DNA from: CAYRUD01 sp964427425
Lineage (GTDB): Bacteria; Chlamydiota; Chlamydiia; Chlamydiales; FEN-1388
NCBI GenBank assembly: GCA_964427425.1
Contig: CAYRUD010000014.1
Span: 558,001 to 622,000 of the forward strand
Length of the DNA: 64,000 nt
Direction of reading: 5' to 3'
Positions 1-8,633 of the stretch are shown piece after piece. The notes under the pieces were generated by a model. It was not told where the DNA came from, did no database searches, and was given only the letters and a program-made list of their open reading frames with translations. Every line of letters begins with the position of its first letter. Positions within the stretch are counted from its first letter, which is position 1. Position numbers and translations under genes: made by a program.

Positions 1-75
1 ATGCGGCAACTTTTATTTAATGCTTAAGAATGGTAGCATTAATTTTATTTATTAAATAATTGAGTTTTGTTTTTT

Positions 76-1008
76 ATGGTTAATAATTTTATTTCTCCTT
101 CTCATTTCTATAAAGAAATTGAATATAATCTCAAAATTATGAGAGAGACAAGTCTTGACCCTGAGCGAGCAGGTGGGTTAGATGTTGGCTTTCTGGACAT
201 TTTTGAAAATGACATTAAAGAGCTCTCCAAAATGGAAGGGGCTCAGAAAAGCCAGATTGATACTGTATCTCACACACTCGAGGAGATTGCCGCTCGATTG
301 TATGATGTCAACCCTGAAGAGATGCGCGAGCGTCTCAAGAGGCGAGAAGTCTTGCGCCCTCTTATTCAGGAGAAAATGCCAATTCAGACCCTAGCGATAG
401 AGTCTCCAAATCTTGCCCCTGCACTCAATGAAATTGGGCGTCACTATGATTATATGCAAGTAAGGGGTGATGGTCACTGTTTCTTTCGAGCTCTCTCTTA
501 TATATTGTTAAAGATTAAGCCCGAGCAATTGCTCTCTTATTTGGATGATGAAGAGCAGCCTGAGTCTGTTACTGAAGAAGAGAGCGCAAGTCTTCGTGAA
601 TACGTGAATGAAGTTGTGTCAGAAGAAGTAGATCCTTTAGCTATTATGAAGGATGAGACAAAATCAGACGCCTTTGTTGCTTATTTGAGAAAATGCGCGA
701 CTTCATGGCTTCATAAGAATATGAGAAACAATGAAGTTTTCATCGAAGAAATAAGGCTTCAACAGCTAACTGTCGACAGATATCTTCAGGAAATGACCGA
801 TATGGAGCAGCGAAAGCATGCGGGCCACCCTGAGATTGAGGCTTTAAAACAGATATTTAATATCGATCCGCTTATTCTCGATGCTAATGTATCTCTTGAG
901 CAGCGAGAAGAGACACTCCCTCATCATGAGTCAGGGTCTCATTGTCCTTTAGCGCTCTTATTGCGTGAGGATCATTACGATATCGCGGTTCCTAAAGAGA
1001 CAAGATAA
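76..1008 (+). CDS. OTU-family cysteine protease (probable deubiquitinase effector)
   Basis: This is a 310-residue protein that I read as an OTU-type cysteine protease. OTU enzymes cut ubiquitin from target proteins, and in intracellular bacteria they act as injected effectors. The active-site block GDGHCFFRAL places Asp132 and the nucleophile Cys135, and the C-terminal block HYDIAV supplies His300 about 165 residues later, the spacing expected for this fold. Residues 1-110 are a helical, charged N-terminal part without recognised domains. There is no signal peptide, which fits type III secretion. I chose the ATG at 76 over a TTG at 67. The upstream DNA is AT-rich with no clear ribosome binding site. 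The gene is monocistronic and ends in a strong terminator. Family assignment is firm; substrate and secretion are inferred. Confidence 0.82.
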   Translation: MVNNFISPSHFYKEIEYNLKIMRETSLDPERAGGLDVGFLDIFENDIKELSKMEGAQKSQIDTVSHTLEEIAARLYDVNPEEMRERLKRREVLRPLIQEKMPIQTLAIESPNLAPALNEIGRHYDYMQVRGDGHCFFRALSYILLKIKPEQLLSYLDDEEQPESVTEEESASLREYVNEVVSEEVDPLAIMKDETKSDAFVAYLRKCATSWLHKNMRNNEVFIEEIRLQQLTVDRYLQEMTDMEQRKHAGHPEIEALKQIFNIDPLILDANVSLEQREETLPHHESGSHCPLALLLREDHYDIAVPKETR

Positions 1009-1021
1009 TGGAATGAAGAAG

Positions 1022-1051
1022 GGGAGGCTCTTAAAAGAGCCTCCCTTTTTT
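1022..1051 (+). terminator. Intrinsic terminator of the OTU gene
   Basis: An 11-bp perfect stem (1022-1032 with 1035-1045, GC-rich, 2-nt loop in the DNA) is followed by six T residues. It sits 13 bp after the OTU stop codon and separates it from the convergent adenylate kinase gene. Confidence 0.9.
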
Positions 1052-1053
1052 GT

Positions 1054-1830
1054 TTATTGAAGAGCTGCGAATGTATCTTTCGTTACCTGTTCTGGTGACT
1101 GCTCTCCATTGATTACAGTAAGAACTCCGAGATCTTTGTAAAAGGAGACGACTGGGGCTGTCTGCTCGTGGAATACGTTTAATCGAGCGCGAACAGTGCT
1201 TTCCGTATCATCATTACGTGTAACAAGTCCTGTGGAGCACTTGTCGCAGATGTTTTCTTTCTGAGGAGGGTTGAAGCTCACATGATAGACGCTGCCGCAA
1301 GAAGGGCATGATCTTCTTCCGCTGATTCTCTTTACAACGCTCTCATCATCGACATCCAAGAAAAGAACTTTTGTGCCATATGTTGACTGGACCATTTCTT
1401 GAAGCGTTTTCGCTTGAGAGACTGTTCGTGGAAATCCATCGAGGAGGACGCCTTTTTCGCAGTCTTTCTCGTTCATTCTTTCCTTTAACATAGAGATGAT
1501 GACACTGTCGGGTACGAGCTGTCCTTGATCGATGTATTTCTTAGCTTCTTTTCCGATAGCGCTTTCTTTCTTCATCTCTGCTCTAAGCATATCGCCCGTC
1601 GAAATATGAGTGATGCCGTATGCTTCTACAAGCTTTACAGCTTGTGTTCCTTTTCCAGAGCCTGGAGCTCCAATAAGGATGACTAGTGGTTTTTTGTTCT
1701 CGATAGTAAGAACTTTGTCAGAAGTTTGTTGAGAGGGCATTTGAGTCATTCCTTGAGAAAGAATCGATAAAAAAAGTGAACAAATAATAAGCGATGATGG
1801 AAGGATCTTGAGGGAAAGAAATTGCTTCAT
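1054..1830 (-). CDS. adk: Adenylate kinase with an N-terminal signal-peptide-like segment
   Basis: Adenylate kinase interconverts ATP plus AMP with two ADP. Motifs are intact: P-loop GAPGSGKGT (Lys60), the AMP-binding STGDMLR, DGFPRT (Arg135), and a zinc-type LID with the pairs CPSC and CDKC. The oddity is the N-terminus. With the ATG at 1830 the protein starts MKQFLSLK followed by a hydrophobic stretch of about 20 residues, which looks like a Sec signal peptide; ordinary adenylate kinases begin directly at the P-loop strand. A longer reading from an ATG at 1893 would add 21 residues before this segment. No strong ribosome binding site decides between them. The kinase domain itself is of usual length (about 215 residues). 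A degenerate paralogue lies about 5 kb away on the same strand. Activity is likely; export is inferred. Confidence 0.85.
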   Translation of the reverse strand: MKQFLSLKILPSSLIICSLFLSILSQGMTQMPSQQTSDKVLTIENKKPLVILIGAPGSGKGTQAVKLVEAYGITHISTGDMLRAEMKKESAIGKEAKKYIDQGQLVPDSVIISMLKERMNEKDCEKGVLLDGFPRTVSQAKTLQEMVQSTYGTKVLFLDVDDESVVKRISGRRSCPSCGSVYHVSFNPPQKENICDKCSTGLVTRNDDTESTVRARLNVFHEQTAPVVSFYKDLGVLTVINGEQSPEQVTKDTFAALQ

Positions 1831-2006
1831 TTGTAATGAATGTATCCTCTTGTCCGAAGTAAGAATGTTTCTTTGCCAATTATACAATGTCATGTTTACT
1901 TGGCGCTACTTAGTTTTGCTTGTTTGTCTAACAGCTAAAACTTAATAAAAATATCTTGTTTTGGGTGCTTTCGTCAACACATTGAATTCGAGGCTTTGAA
2001 GAGACT

Positions 2007-3233
2007 TTAGGTGAGAAAAAAAGCGAGCTCTTTGATGCGTTGAGCAGATGGGAGTCTCCCCCAATTACGCATGAGATCTCTTTGAACTGTGTGGACAATC
2101 GACGATGATGTAATACAAGATGGGATTTCTTGTTCTTGAAGAAGCGATATGCAGTTTTGGATGGCTGTGATCAGGTGTGTAGCCTCTTGAGCGGCTTTGT
2201 GTCCCCACGCGTAAAGCTCATCATGGCCATCTTTACAAGGGATTAAATACGAAGAGAACAGAAACTTTTCGCCGTAGACCCAAGCAATAAAATCCCGTAG
2301 ACTAATTTCAGAGCTCTTCTTTTCGGAGAAAAAGGAGTTATTGGAGTCTTGCATTAAGAAACTCTCAGAAGAGAGCTCATCTAAGTAGTTCTCAAGTTCA
2401 TACGAATGGATAATGCCCTCTTGCGCAGAAATCCACGGTGCTACCCAAGAGAAGAAGATAAGTCTTAAGAAGTCTTTGATCTTTAGTTTCAGTTTTTTCT
2501 TCTCCTCAAGAGGAAGCCTTTCTTTTGACGAGCGAAAAAGTCGCTGGCAGTAGTGAGAGCATTCTTCTAAAGAAAAGAGAAACAAGGCCTCATCTTCTTC
2601 TTGTGGGGAGTTGAGATTGATGAAAAGAAGAGAGGAAAGAAGATTCCATTCAATAAACGGAACTTTTTTCTTTCCTCCAAATGTGTGCTGTTTAATTTTG
2701 GCCGAAATTTCCTCAATCTGTGAAAGAGAGAGTCTATCTCTTTTAAATTGCGGAGAGCTGAGGTGACTTCTCTCCATTGAATCCATTGGGGATGAATAAG
2801 TCTTATGCTGTCTTATTTCTTCATGTAGATACGCATCGAGCTCTTCAATGAGAAAGATCTTTTTTTGTCGGATTTTTGAGGTAAGAAAAGAGGAGAGTTC
2901 TAAGGCCTCAATGGGCTCAAAAAATCGAAGGTTAGGAAATGGCTGAAAGGGGGCGAACTGGAGCGAGGAGCTGGTCTGATTTTCAATTTTTCCAAAGATG
3001 TTGTCTAACTGAAATTGCTGATTTTGTGTCTGTACTCTCTCAACTGATAATCCAACGGTGGAGTCAACACTGTCTTGTTGGGGAACGGCGTGTCGAGAGA
3101 GGGAGGGTTGAAGTTTGCGCACTGAGAGCGGGTCGATTGTCTCGAAGGCATAGACAGACTCTAACCCATGGGTATAGGGCATAGGATTGGCTAAAGGAGA
3201 AAAAGAAGTATCTTTCCTGGATGTGTCGTTCAT
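2007..3233 (-). CDS. Hypothetical protein, 408 aa
   Basis: I do not recognise this protein. The first 100 residues are Ser/Gln/Pro-rich and low in predicted structure; the rest is helical and charged, with a Lys-rich patch near residues 175-195, an LKLKIKDFLRLIFFSWVAPW segment near residues 255-275 that could be a hydrophobic helix, and a C-terminal helical end. There is no signal peptide. The unstructured polar N-terminus would be compatible with a type III secretion substrate, but that is only a guess. It stands alone between adk and htpX, transcribed away from htpX. The length of the open frame and its normal codon use are the evidence that it is a real gene. Confidence 0.65.
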   Translation of the reverse strand: MNDTSRKDTSFSPLANPMPYTHGLESVYAFETIDPLSVRKLQPSLSRHAVPQQDSVDSTVGLSVERVQTQNQQFQLDNIFGKIENQTSSSLQFAPFQPFPNLRFFEPIEALELSSFLTSKIRQKKIFLIEELDAYLHEEIRQHKTYSSPMDSMERSHLSSPQFKRDRLSLSQIEEISAKIKQHTFGGKKKVPFIEWNLLSSLLFINLNSPQEEDEALFLFSLEECSHYCQRLFRSSKERLPLEEKKKLKLKIKDFLRLIFFSWVAPWISAQEGIIHSYELENYLDELSSESFLMQDSNNSFFSEKKSSEISLRDFIAWVYGEKFLFSSYLIPCKDGHDELYAWGHKAAQEATHLITAIQNCISLLQEQEIPSCITSSSIVHTVQRDLMRNWGRLPSAQRIKELAFFLT

Positions 3234-3595
3234 CTGATTTCTAATTCATTCTCCTGAGCAAACGGGACGAGCAAGGATATTATTTAGAGCTGCCACCAGA
3301 GTCATTTGATATATCAGCATGTAGATTTATTCGCATACTCTGTCTTACGAGACGGAGAGTAAATGATTGTGATTACATTAAGATCAAATGGCTTCACTTA
3401 TGAGAAGAGGGACTATTGATTTAAAGCTATATTTGTTATATTCCGAAAAAGAAAGCATGAAAGTCAAAGAGCGTTTATTAACATATTTTGATAGCTTATC
3501 TACTTTTCTGCTAAATTTCTTTTTTTGTGAGCTGCCTTGCTGCTTTAGAAAAGAAATACTCGATAGGCTTTCTTGAATTGATGGTGGTCTAAAAC
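3234..3595. other. Divergent intergenic region between the 408-aa gene and htpX
   Basis: This 362-bp stretch should hold the promoters of two divergent genes. I see no RNA gene or clear terminator. A 62-codon frame at 3388-3576 has no ribosome binding site and no recognisable product, so I do not call it. Confidence 0.5.
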
Positions 3596-4519
3596 ATGAT
3601 GCAACTCTTTCGACGTTTTTTTCTCTTTATCGCTGTCAACGCGATTATTGTTTTGACGATCTCCTTTATCCTGAATTTGATCGATGTCCGGCCATACCTT
3701 ACAGAGGCTGGAATTGACTATCAGACACTGCTTATATTCTGTACTGTGTGGGGCTTTACTGGGTCATTAGTCTCTTTAGCTCTATCCAGGCTCTTAGCTA
3801 AATGGATGATGGGGGTTGAAGTCATTGATCCTGATACCCAAGATCCCTTAGAGAAACAGCTTCTCTCTACTGTTGCAGTTTTAGCGAAGAGGGCAGGTCT
3901 TGAGGCTATGCCTGAGGTGGGAGTATACGATTCAATCGAAGTGAATGCATTTGCTACTGGGCCTTCAAGGACACGAGCTCTCATTGCTGTTTCGACGGGA
4001 ATGTTAAAGCGCATGAATTGGGATGAAATCGAAGGTGTCTTAGGCCATGAGATCAGCCACATAGCAAATGGCGATATGGTGACGATGACTCTTCTTCAAG
4101 GTGTCGTGAACACTTTTGTTATGTTTTTTGCTCGAGTCATTGCGTTTGCCATCACCCGAATGGGCCGCTCTAAAGATGATTCCTCGTCAGATGAGCTTCC
4201 GTCTCCATTTCTCTACTCAATTCTCGTTTTTGTCTTTGAGTTTATCTTTATGATACTTGGAGCTATCATTATCGCTACCTACTCAAGGTATCGCGAGTAT
4301 AGAGCAGATGAGGGGAGTGCGTATATCTCAAGCAAAGAAAAGATGATTCATGCTTTGGAAAGGCTAGAGCATGTTTCAGGGCTCTACGATGCAAAATCTG
4401 AGCAGCCAACCCTTCAAGCGTTTAAAATTTCGGCCAAGAAATCATCGCATTTTCTCTCGCTCTTCGCATCTCACCCACCAATCGAGAAGCGAATTCAACG
4501 CTTAAAAGAGCTTCCTTAA
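3596..4519 (+). CDS. htpX: Membrane zinc metalloprotease HtpX (family M48)
   Basis: HtpX is an inner-membrane zinc protease that degrades damaged or misassembled membrane proteins, overlapping with FtsH. Two N-terminal hydrophobic helices (about residues 8-28 and 42-65) precede the protease domain. The zinc site is HEISH at residues 151-155 in the context GVLGHEISHIANGD, and the third ligand lies in the YRADEGSAY region. Two further hydrophobic segments (about 162-182 and 204-228) lie between. The C-terminus has the expected SHPPIEKRI motif. The length (307 residues) is close to the family norm of about 290. The first of two adjacent ATG codons is used. It ends in a good terminator and is probably monocistronic. 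Confidence 0.93.
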   Translation: MMQLFRRFFLFIAVNAIIVLTISFILNLIDVRPYLTEAGIDYQTLLIFCTVWGFTGSLVSLALSRLLAKWMMGVEVIDPDTQDPLEKQLLSTVAVLAKRAGLEAMPEVGVYDSIEVNAFATGPSRTRALIAVSTGMLKRMNWDEIEGVLGHEISHIANGDMVTMTLLQGVVNTFVMFFARVIAFAITRMGRSKDDSSSDELPSPFLYSILVFVFEFIFMILGAIIIATYSRYREYRADEGSAYISSKEKMIHALERLEHVSGLYDAKSEQPTLQAFKISAKKSSHFLSLFASHPPIEKRIQRLKELP

Positions 4520-4550
4520 GAGATAAGACGATTTTCATTCCTTCACAATA

Positions 4551-4590
4551 AGACTAGAAGAGAGGTAAGAGCTCTTCTAGTCTTTCTTTT
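4551..4590 (+). terminator. Intrinsic terminator of htpX
   Basis: A 12-bp perfect inverted repeat (4551-4562 with 4572-4583) is followed by TTCTTTT. It lies 31 bp after the htpX stop codon. Confidence 0.85.
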
Positions 4591-4806
4591 AAATTGGCTA
4601 GATCAATCATACAAGCTAGTAAATCATGCCCTCGTATTCTTGCCTTCGATTAGATGTAAGGGATAATGATTTTTGACTAGATATTGCTCTGAAGCGCCAT
4701 GTTAAGGCACCTCTGATGATGGTGAGAGATCTTGAATAAGGGTCGTATCATTGAGTAAGGATTTGCCTTCTTGTTTAATATTTTTTTGAATTCAGTAGTT
4801 GATAGT

Positions 4807-4835
4807 TTGAATTAATTAAAAATTGTTGTTATAAT
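4807..4835 (+). promoter_or_regulatory. Sigma-70-type promoter of the BTB-LRR gene
   Basis: TTGAAT at 4807-4812 and a consensus TATAAT at 4830-4835 are separated by exactly 17 bp. The predicted start of transcription lies about 35-40 bp before the ATG at 4879, and the leader is almost pure A/T. Confidence 0.65.
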
Positions 4836-4878
4836 TTAAGCGCTTTTCAAAATAATTTAATTTAATTTAAGTTTTTAT

Positions 4879-6840
4879 ATGATCCCAACAAATTATCATT
4901 GTATCTCGCTTAATAATGCTGCTGGCGCACAAGAGAGTAATCAGGAACAAAGAGAAGAGAGTGTCAATCAATTGATGTCGACGATAGCTTCAAATCTCGA
5001 AGCTATCAAAAAGTTATTAGGTGATAACGGAAATGCTGTAAAGACTCTAGAAGATACCCAAAGTCTCGTAAATGATGTCAAGAAAGCCATCTTATTGATG
5101 AAAGAGAATAAAACGGGAAATGGTCGGGACGAACGGTCATTTTCTAAAATGACACTCACTGAAATTTTTGAAAACAAAAAAGAGATTATAAAAAAAGAGA
5201 CACTAAATAAAGCTGCGCAATCGGCTCCCGAAGAAATATGTAACCTCCCTCAGGAACATCAAGAAAAAATCCTCCAATACATCCAGGACGATAAAGACGA
5301 TACATATGCAGACCGCACGCTTCTCTTTAATGATGGAGAGAAGACAATTTCTATCGCTGTACACTCTTCTCTATTAATTCTAAAATCTGAGTATTTCAAG
5401 ACTTTGTTATCTCCCGCTTGGGAAGGAAATAAAGATGATAATAAACAGATCGAGATAGACTGTTCTGCGATACAATCTGAGACGTTTAAGCCCTCTTGTT
5501 CTGCATATATCCAGTTAATACGTATTTTAAAGAATGGAGAAGTGAAGAATCTGGGCGTCAGCGAGCTTGTTGATGTGTACATCCTTGCGCACTTCTTTGA
5601 TATGCCTTCCGTTCAAGAGCAATGTAAAGAAGCATTACTCTCTGAATTCAATAAGAGAGCCGAGAATAAATATTCACTCGACGATTCTTTAACAAGAGAT
5701 TTAATTGAGTTATCAAGCGCTATAGAATTAATTGATAATCAAATGCCCGGATCTCATCTTGTAGGGGATTTGATAGGGATTTGCCAGAAGATATTGTTTC
5801 CTAAGGATAGTAATGATCTCGAGGATAGTAATGAACTCGAACGAACTATGAATTTCCTATTAAAGGAAGAAAATGAAGCATTACGTTCAAAATTGCCTGT
5901 ATTGGTCATTTCAGAGAAATCGAATATAGAAAGCGTTAAACCCTTGCTTGGAAACTGCCCAAAGTTACAAAAGATTGTAACTTCAAAGCTTCTTGATCCT
6001 CAGTTGCTGCCTACTAACTTGAAAAGCATTAAAATCTGCTTTGGATACAAGCAAAGATATGAGGTTGCTATCCCTGAAAAGTATTTACATGACCTTTTTT
6101 CACATTGCAAGGGTCTCGAAGAGATTTATCTTCAAAATTGCGAGGTATCTATAGATCCTTCTTGTCTCGATCTAGATACTCTGGAGAATCTGAAGCGTTT
6201 CAAAATCCAAATCTCTACTATTCCGGTGGAATTTGTGCAGAAGGTGCTTTCGAAATCAGCGCATTTGGAAGAGTTTTACATGCAAGAGTCAGGGAGCGCA
6301 CCGGGGGCAGAAGATTATTTTTCTTTTAAAGACGTAGTCTTTCCTCAGAGCTTAAAAGTCCTTGTTATAGATGTAAATAGTCTAACTGATGATATATTAA
6401 TTCGCATACTCTCTGAGCTTGAGATACTTGAGCAGTTAGCGATATGTCAGACTAATTGTGCTCTTAAAGGGGTAGTCTTTAAGGATGGTCTTAAAAAGCT
6501 AGATTTAAGGTGGTGTGATGGTATCACTGATGAGAACTTGAAAGAGGCATTAAAAAATATTACTTCCCTTGAGGAAATAAGTTTGGGCAGTACTGAACTA
6601 ACAGTAGATTCTGTGGTTTCTCAAAAAAACATTCAAAGTATAGAGATGGAACAAGGCTGTAAGACCGATTATGATGACTTATTAAAAAAGATTCCATTAT
6701 TTCCAAATCTGAAAGTGCTTTACGTAAATATTTTCAGTTTTAGGGAAAAATTGTCTGAAGAGAAGTTCTCAGAGTTGAAACTTCTTTATCCAAATCTGAA
6801 GACTATGTCTATAGAAAAGTCTTATTTTCGAGAACAATAA
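4879..6840 (+). CDS. BTB/POZ domain and leucine-rich-repeat protein (candidate effector)
   Basis: This 653-residue protein combines two eukaryote-like modules. Residues 1-110 are a charged helical region. Residues about 143-245 form a BTB/POZ-like domain: a D-R-T-L-L-F start, a strand leading to the typical VHSSLLILKSEYFKTLL helix, and a following V-D-V-Y-I-L-A-H-F-F-D segment. From about residue 340 to the end there are irregular leucine-rich repeats of the F-box/LRR type, such as LKKLDLRWCDGITDENLKEAL. In eukaryotes BTB proteins bring substrates to Cullin-3 ubiquitin ligases, and environmental chlamydiae are known for expanded BTB and F-box families. There is no signal peptide. Its own promoter and AT-rich leader suggest separate regulation. 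The domain call is good; a Cullin-3 role is inferred. Confidence 0.75.
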   Translation: MIPTNYHCISLNNAAGAQESNQEQREESVNQLMSTIASNLEAIKKLLGDNGNAVKTLEDTQSLVNDVKKAILLMKENKTGNGRDERSFSKMTLTEIFENKKEIIKKETLNKAAQSAPEEICNLPQEHQEKILQYIQDDKDDTYADRTLLFNDGEKTISIAVHSSLLILKSEYFKTLLSPAWEGNKDDNKQIEIDCSAIQSETFKPSCSAYIQLIRILKNGEVKNLGVSELVDVYILAHFFDMPSVQEQCKEALLSEFNKRAENKYSLDDSLTRDLIELSSAIELIDNQMPGSHLVGDLIGICQKILFPKDSNDLEDSNELERTMNFLLKEENEALRSKLPVLVISEKSNIESVKPLLGNCPKLQKIVTSKLLDPQLLPTNLKSIKICFGYKQRYEVAIPEKYLHDLFSHCKGLEEIYLQNCEVSIDPSCLDLDTLENLKRFKIQISTIPVEFVQKVLSKSAHLEEFYMQESGSAPGAEDYFSFKDVVFPQSLKVLVIDVNSLTDDILIRILSELEILEQLAICQTNCALKGVVFKDGLKKLDLRWCDGITDENLKEALKNITSLEEISLGSTELTVDSVVSQKNIQSIEMEQGCKTDYDDLLKKIPLFPNLKVLYVNIFSFREKLSEEKFSELKLLYPNLKTMSIEKSYFREQ

Positions 6841-6860
6841 CAAAGAGTCTGAAATCAGCG

Positions 6861-6891
6861 GAAGAGATAAGAGTTTTTCTCTTATCTCTTC
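6861..6891. terminator. Hairpin between convergent genes
   Basis: A perfect 13-bp inverted repeat (6861-6873 with 6879-6891, 5-nt loop) lies 20 bp after the BTB-LRR stop and 36 bp after the stop of the opposite gene. Neither side has a proper T-run, so it may stabilise 3' ends rather than terminate by itself. Confidence 0.55.
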
Positions 6892-6926
6892 ATGACTGAT
6901 CATGCAGCTTGAAATTGAGTCTGAGC

Positions 6927-7769
6927 CTACTTTGAGTTTTGGGCTTGGATGACGAGTGACGCGATATCCGTATAGATTTCTTCCAAAGGTCTATTTCCTG
7001 AGACTTCCTTGAGATAATCTTCTTTACCCCAAATTTCTAATACTGGCGCTATACTTTGCTCGTATACTTGTACTCTTGATCTGATGGTATCAGGCGAGTC
7101 ATCCGTGCGGCGTTGAAGCTTGTGACCACAAATATCACAGATCCCTTCTTTGCGCGGAGATGAGTGGGGGTCATGATACACTCTGCCGCAGCTGCTGCAG
7201 TACAGTCTTCCCTGAACGCGCTCGATGAGCCAATCATCTGAGGCATCTATCGAGACGACGAGAAAGTTAAACGATGACGACAGCTTATCAATGATCAACT
7301 GTGTTTGCTCAACGGTTGTAGGAATTCCTTCCCAAAGAGATCCTTGAGCGCAGTCTTTCTCATTCATTCTTTGTTCAAGAATCATCCAGAAGAGATCTAA
7401 TGGGATCTCTCCTCCAACTCGCATATACTCACGAGCTCTTTTGCCCACTGGAGAGTCTTCTTGAAGGGCGCGAGCGAGCAGTTCCGCGAAAGAGATCTTA
7501 GGGACGGAAAATCGTTGATTGAGTTTTACAGCGATTTTTGCTCTTCCTGAACCTGGTGGTCCATATAAAACGTAAATATAGGGTTTATTTTTTACTTCAT
7601 GAGAAGCTGAGAGTGTTGTGGTAGAATCAGTTGATTCAGATGCTGGGAGGATTTCAGTAAGGAGGAGAGTAGTAAACCCAATAACGAGAGTGTGGAAGAA
7701 GAGTAATGGACTTAGTGTTAATAAGCGATAAAACAAAAGATGCGCTGAGGAAACGATAGGTATATTCAT
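6927..7769 (-). CDS. Degenerate adenylate kinase-like protein with hydrophobic N-terminus
   Basis: This 280-residue protein keeps the adenylate kinase frame, including the LID with CSSC and CDIC and the shared stretch MNEKDC, but has lost key residues. The P-loop reads GPPGSGRAK, so the catalytic lysine is Arg76. The DGFPRT motif reads EGIPTT, so the conserved arginine is Thr151. The STGDMLR motif reads SFAELLA, losing the AMP-binding arginine. This points to a pseudoenzyme or a changed activity. Residues about 12-42 form a long hydrophobic segment, either a signal peptide or a membrane anchor. I chose the ATG at 7769 because AGAGG lies about ten bases before it; an ATG at 7841 would add 24 residues. 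It is a likely duplicate of the adk at 1054-1830. Confidence 0.75.
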   Translation of the reverse strand: MNIPIVSSAHLLFYRLLTLSPLLFFHTLVIGFTTLLLTEILPASESTDSTTTLSASHEVKNKPYIYVLYGPPGSGRAKIAVKLNQRFSVPKISFAELLARALQEDSPVGKRAREYMRVGGEIPLDLFWMILEQRMNEKDCAQGSLWEGIPTTVEQTQLIIDKLSSSFNFLVVSIDASDDWLIERVQGRLYCSSCGRVYHDPHSSPRKEGICDICGHKLQRRTDDSPDTIRSRVQVYEQSIAPVLEIWGKEDYLKEVSGNRPLEEIYTDIASLVIQAQNSK

Positions 7770-7953
7770 AATTGTACAGCCTCTTTCGTCTGTTGTAAAA
7801 GGCGCTCCTAATTTACGTGACATATCAGATAAGGAATTCATGTACAGACGATATTCCGCTTGATGCTAGCGAAATTGAAAACAAAATGCTAATACTAAAA
7901 TTTGATAAGGCATAAGTTTTTGAATAATGGCGAGCATATGAAGGCAAAACCGT

Positions 7954-8619
7954 ATGGAATATGATGATGGGTATTCTGGTCAGAGATCAAGAATGGTGCA
8001 AGAGCAAATTGTAGCTAGGGGGATCCGTGATGAGCTTCTTTTACGGGCGTTTATGGAGGCTCCTCGGCATTTGTTTGTCGATAAGCCTTATCAAGAAGAG
8101 GCGTATGAAGACAGGTCTTTACCTCTTACGCTTTCAAACTCTTATCAAATGATTAGTCAGCCTTATGTTATAGCGCTTATGCTTGAGGAAGCTTTGAAGG
8201 TAAAGAGATGGGGATCTCTTCTCGAAATTGGATCTGGATCAGGCTATTTACTTGCTATCGCATCAAAGCTCTTTAAAAAAGTTGTCGGCGTCGAGCGAGT
8301 AAAGGAATTAGTGGAGAAATCACAAAATATATTTGAACAGCTTTCTATAGATAACGTTGAAGTAATTTATAGCAATGCGCTCAAGGTGAATGAGATTCTA
8401 GGAGATGTTCGATTTGATTCAATAATCGTCTCTTGCGCTATGGAAAAGCTTCCTGAGTCATTTGTTAGCCTCTTAAATACAGATGGTCTGCTTATTGCGC
8501 CCATAGGTGACAAAATAGCTCAAGAGCTCACCGTATTTATAAAAGATAAAAACGGCGGTTTGCGCAAAAAAGGAGCGCACGGGGTTGTCCGACTTCAGCC
8601 TCTTGTATCATCAGATTGA
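7954..8619 (+). CDS. pcm: Protein-L-isoaspartate O-methyltransferase
   Basis: Pcm repairs isoaspartyl damage in proteins by S-adenosylmethionine-dependent methylation in the cytoplasm. At 221 residues it matches the family size. The substrate loop region reads LPLTLSNSYQMISQPYV, matching the family pattern that ends in ISQP, and the SAM-binding motif is LLEIGSGSGYL, followed by VVGVER. The N-terminus (MVQEQIVARGIRDELLLRAF) is also typical. It is transcribed divergently from the adenylate kinase-like gene and converges with lgt, 14 bp from the lgt stop. The loop residues SNSY before ISQP differ from the usual GHGQ or GYGQ, a mild oddity. Confidence 0.85.
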   Translation: MEYDDGYSGQRSRMVQEQIVARGIRDELLLRAFMEAPRHLFVDKPYQEEAYEDRSLPLTLSNSYQMISQPYVIALMLEEALKVKRWGSLLEIGSGSGYLLAIASKLFKKVVGVERVKELVEKSQNIFEQLSIDNVEVIYSNALKVNEILGDVRFDSIIVSCAMEKLPESFVSLLNTDGLLIAPIGDKIAQELTVFIKDKNGGLRKKGAHGVVRLQPLVSSD

Positions 8620-8633
8620 GCGCGATTCCATGT

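Noticed and set aside
3388..3576. 62-codon frame upstream of htpX
   Set aside because: No ribosome binding site, no recognisable domain, and the gap is expected to hold two promoters.
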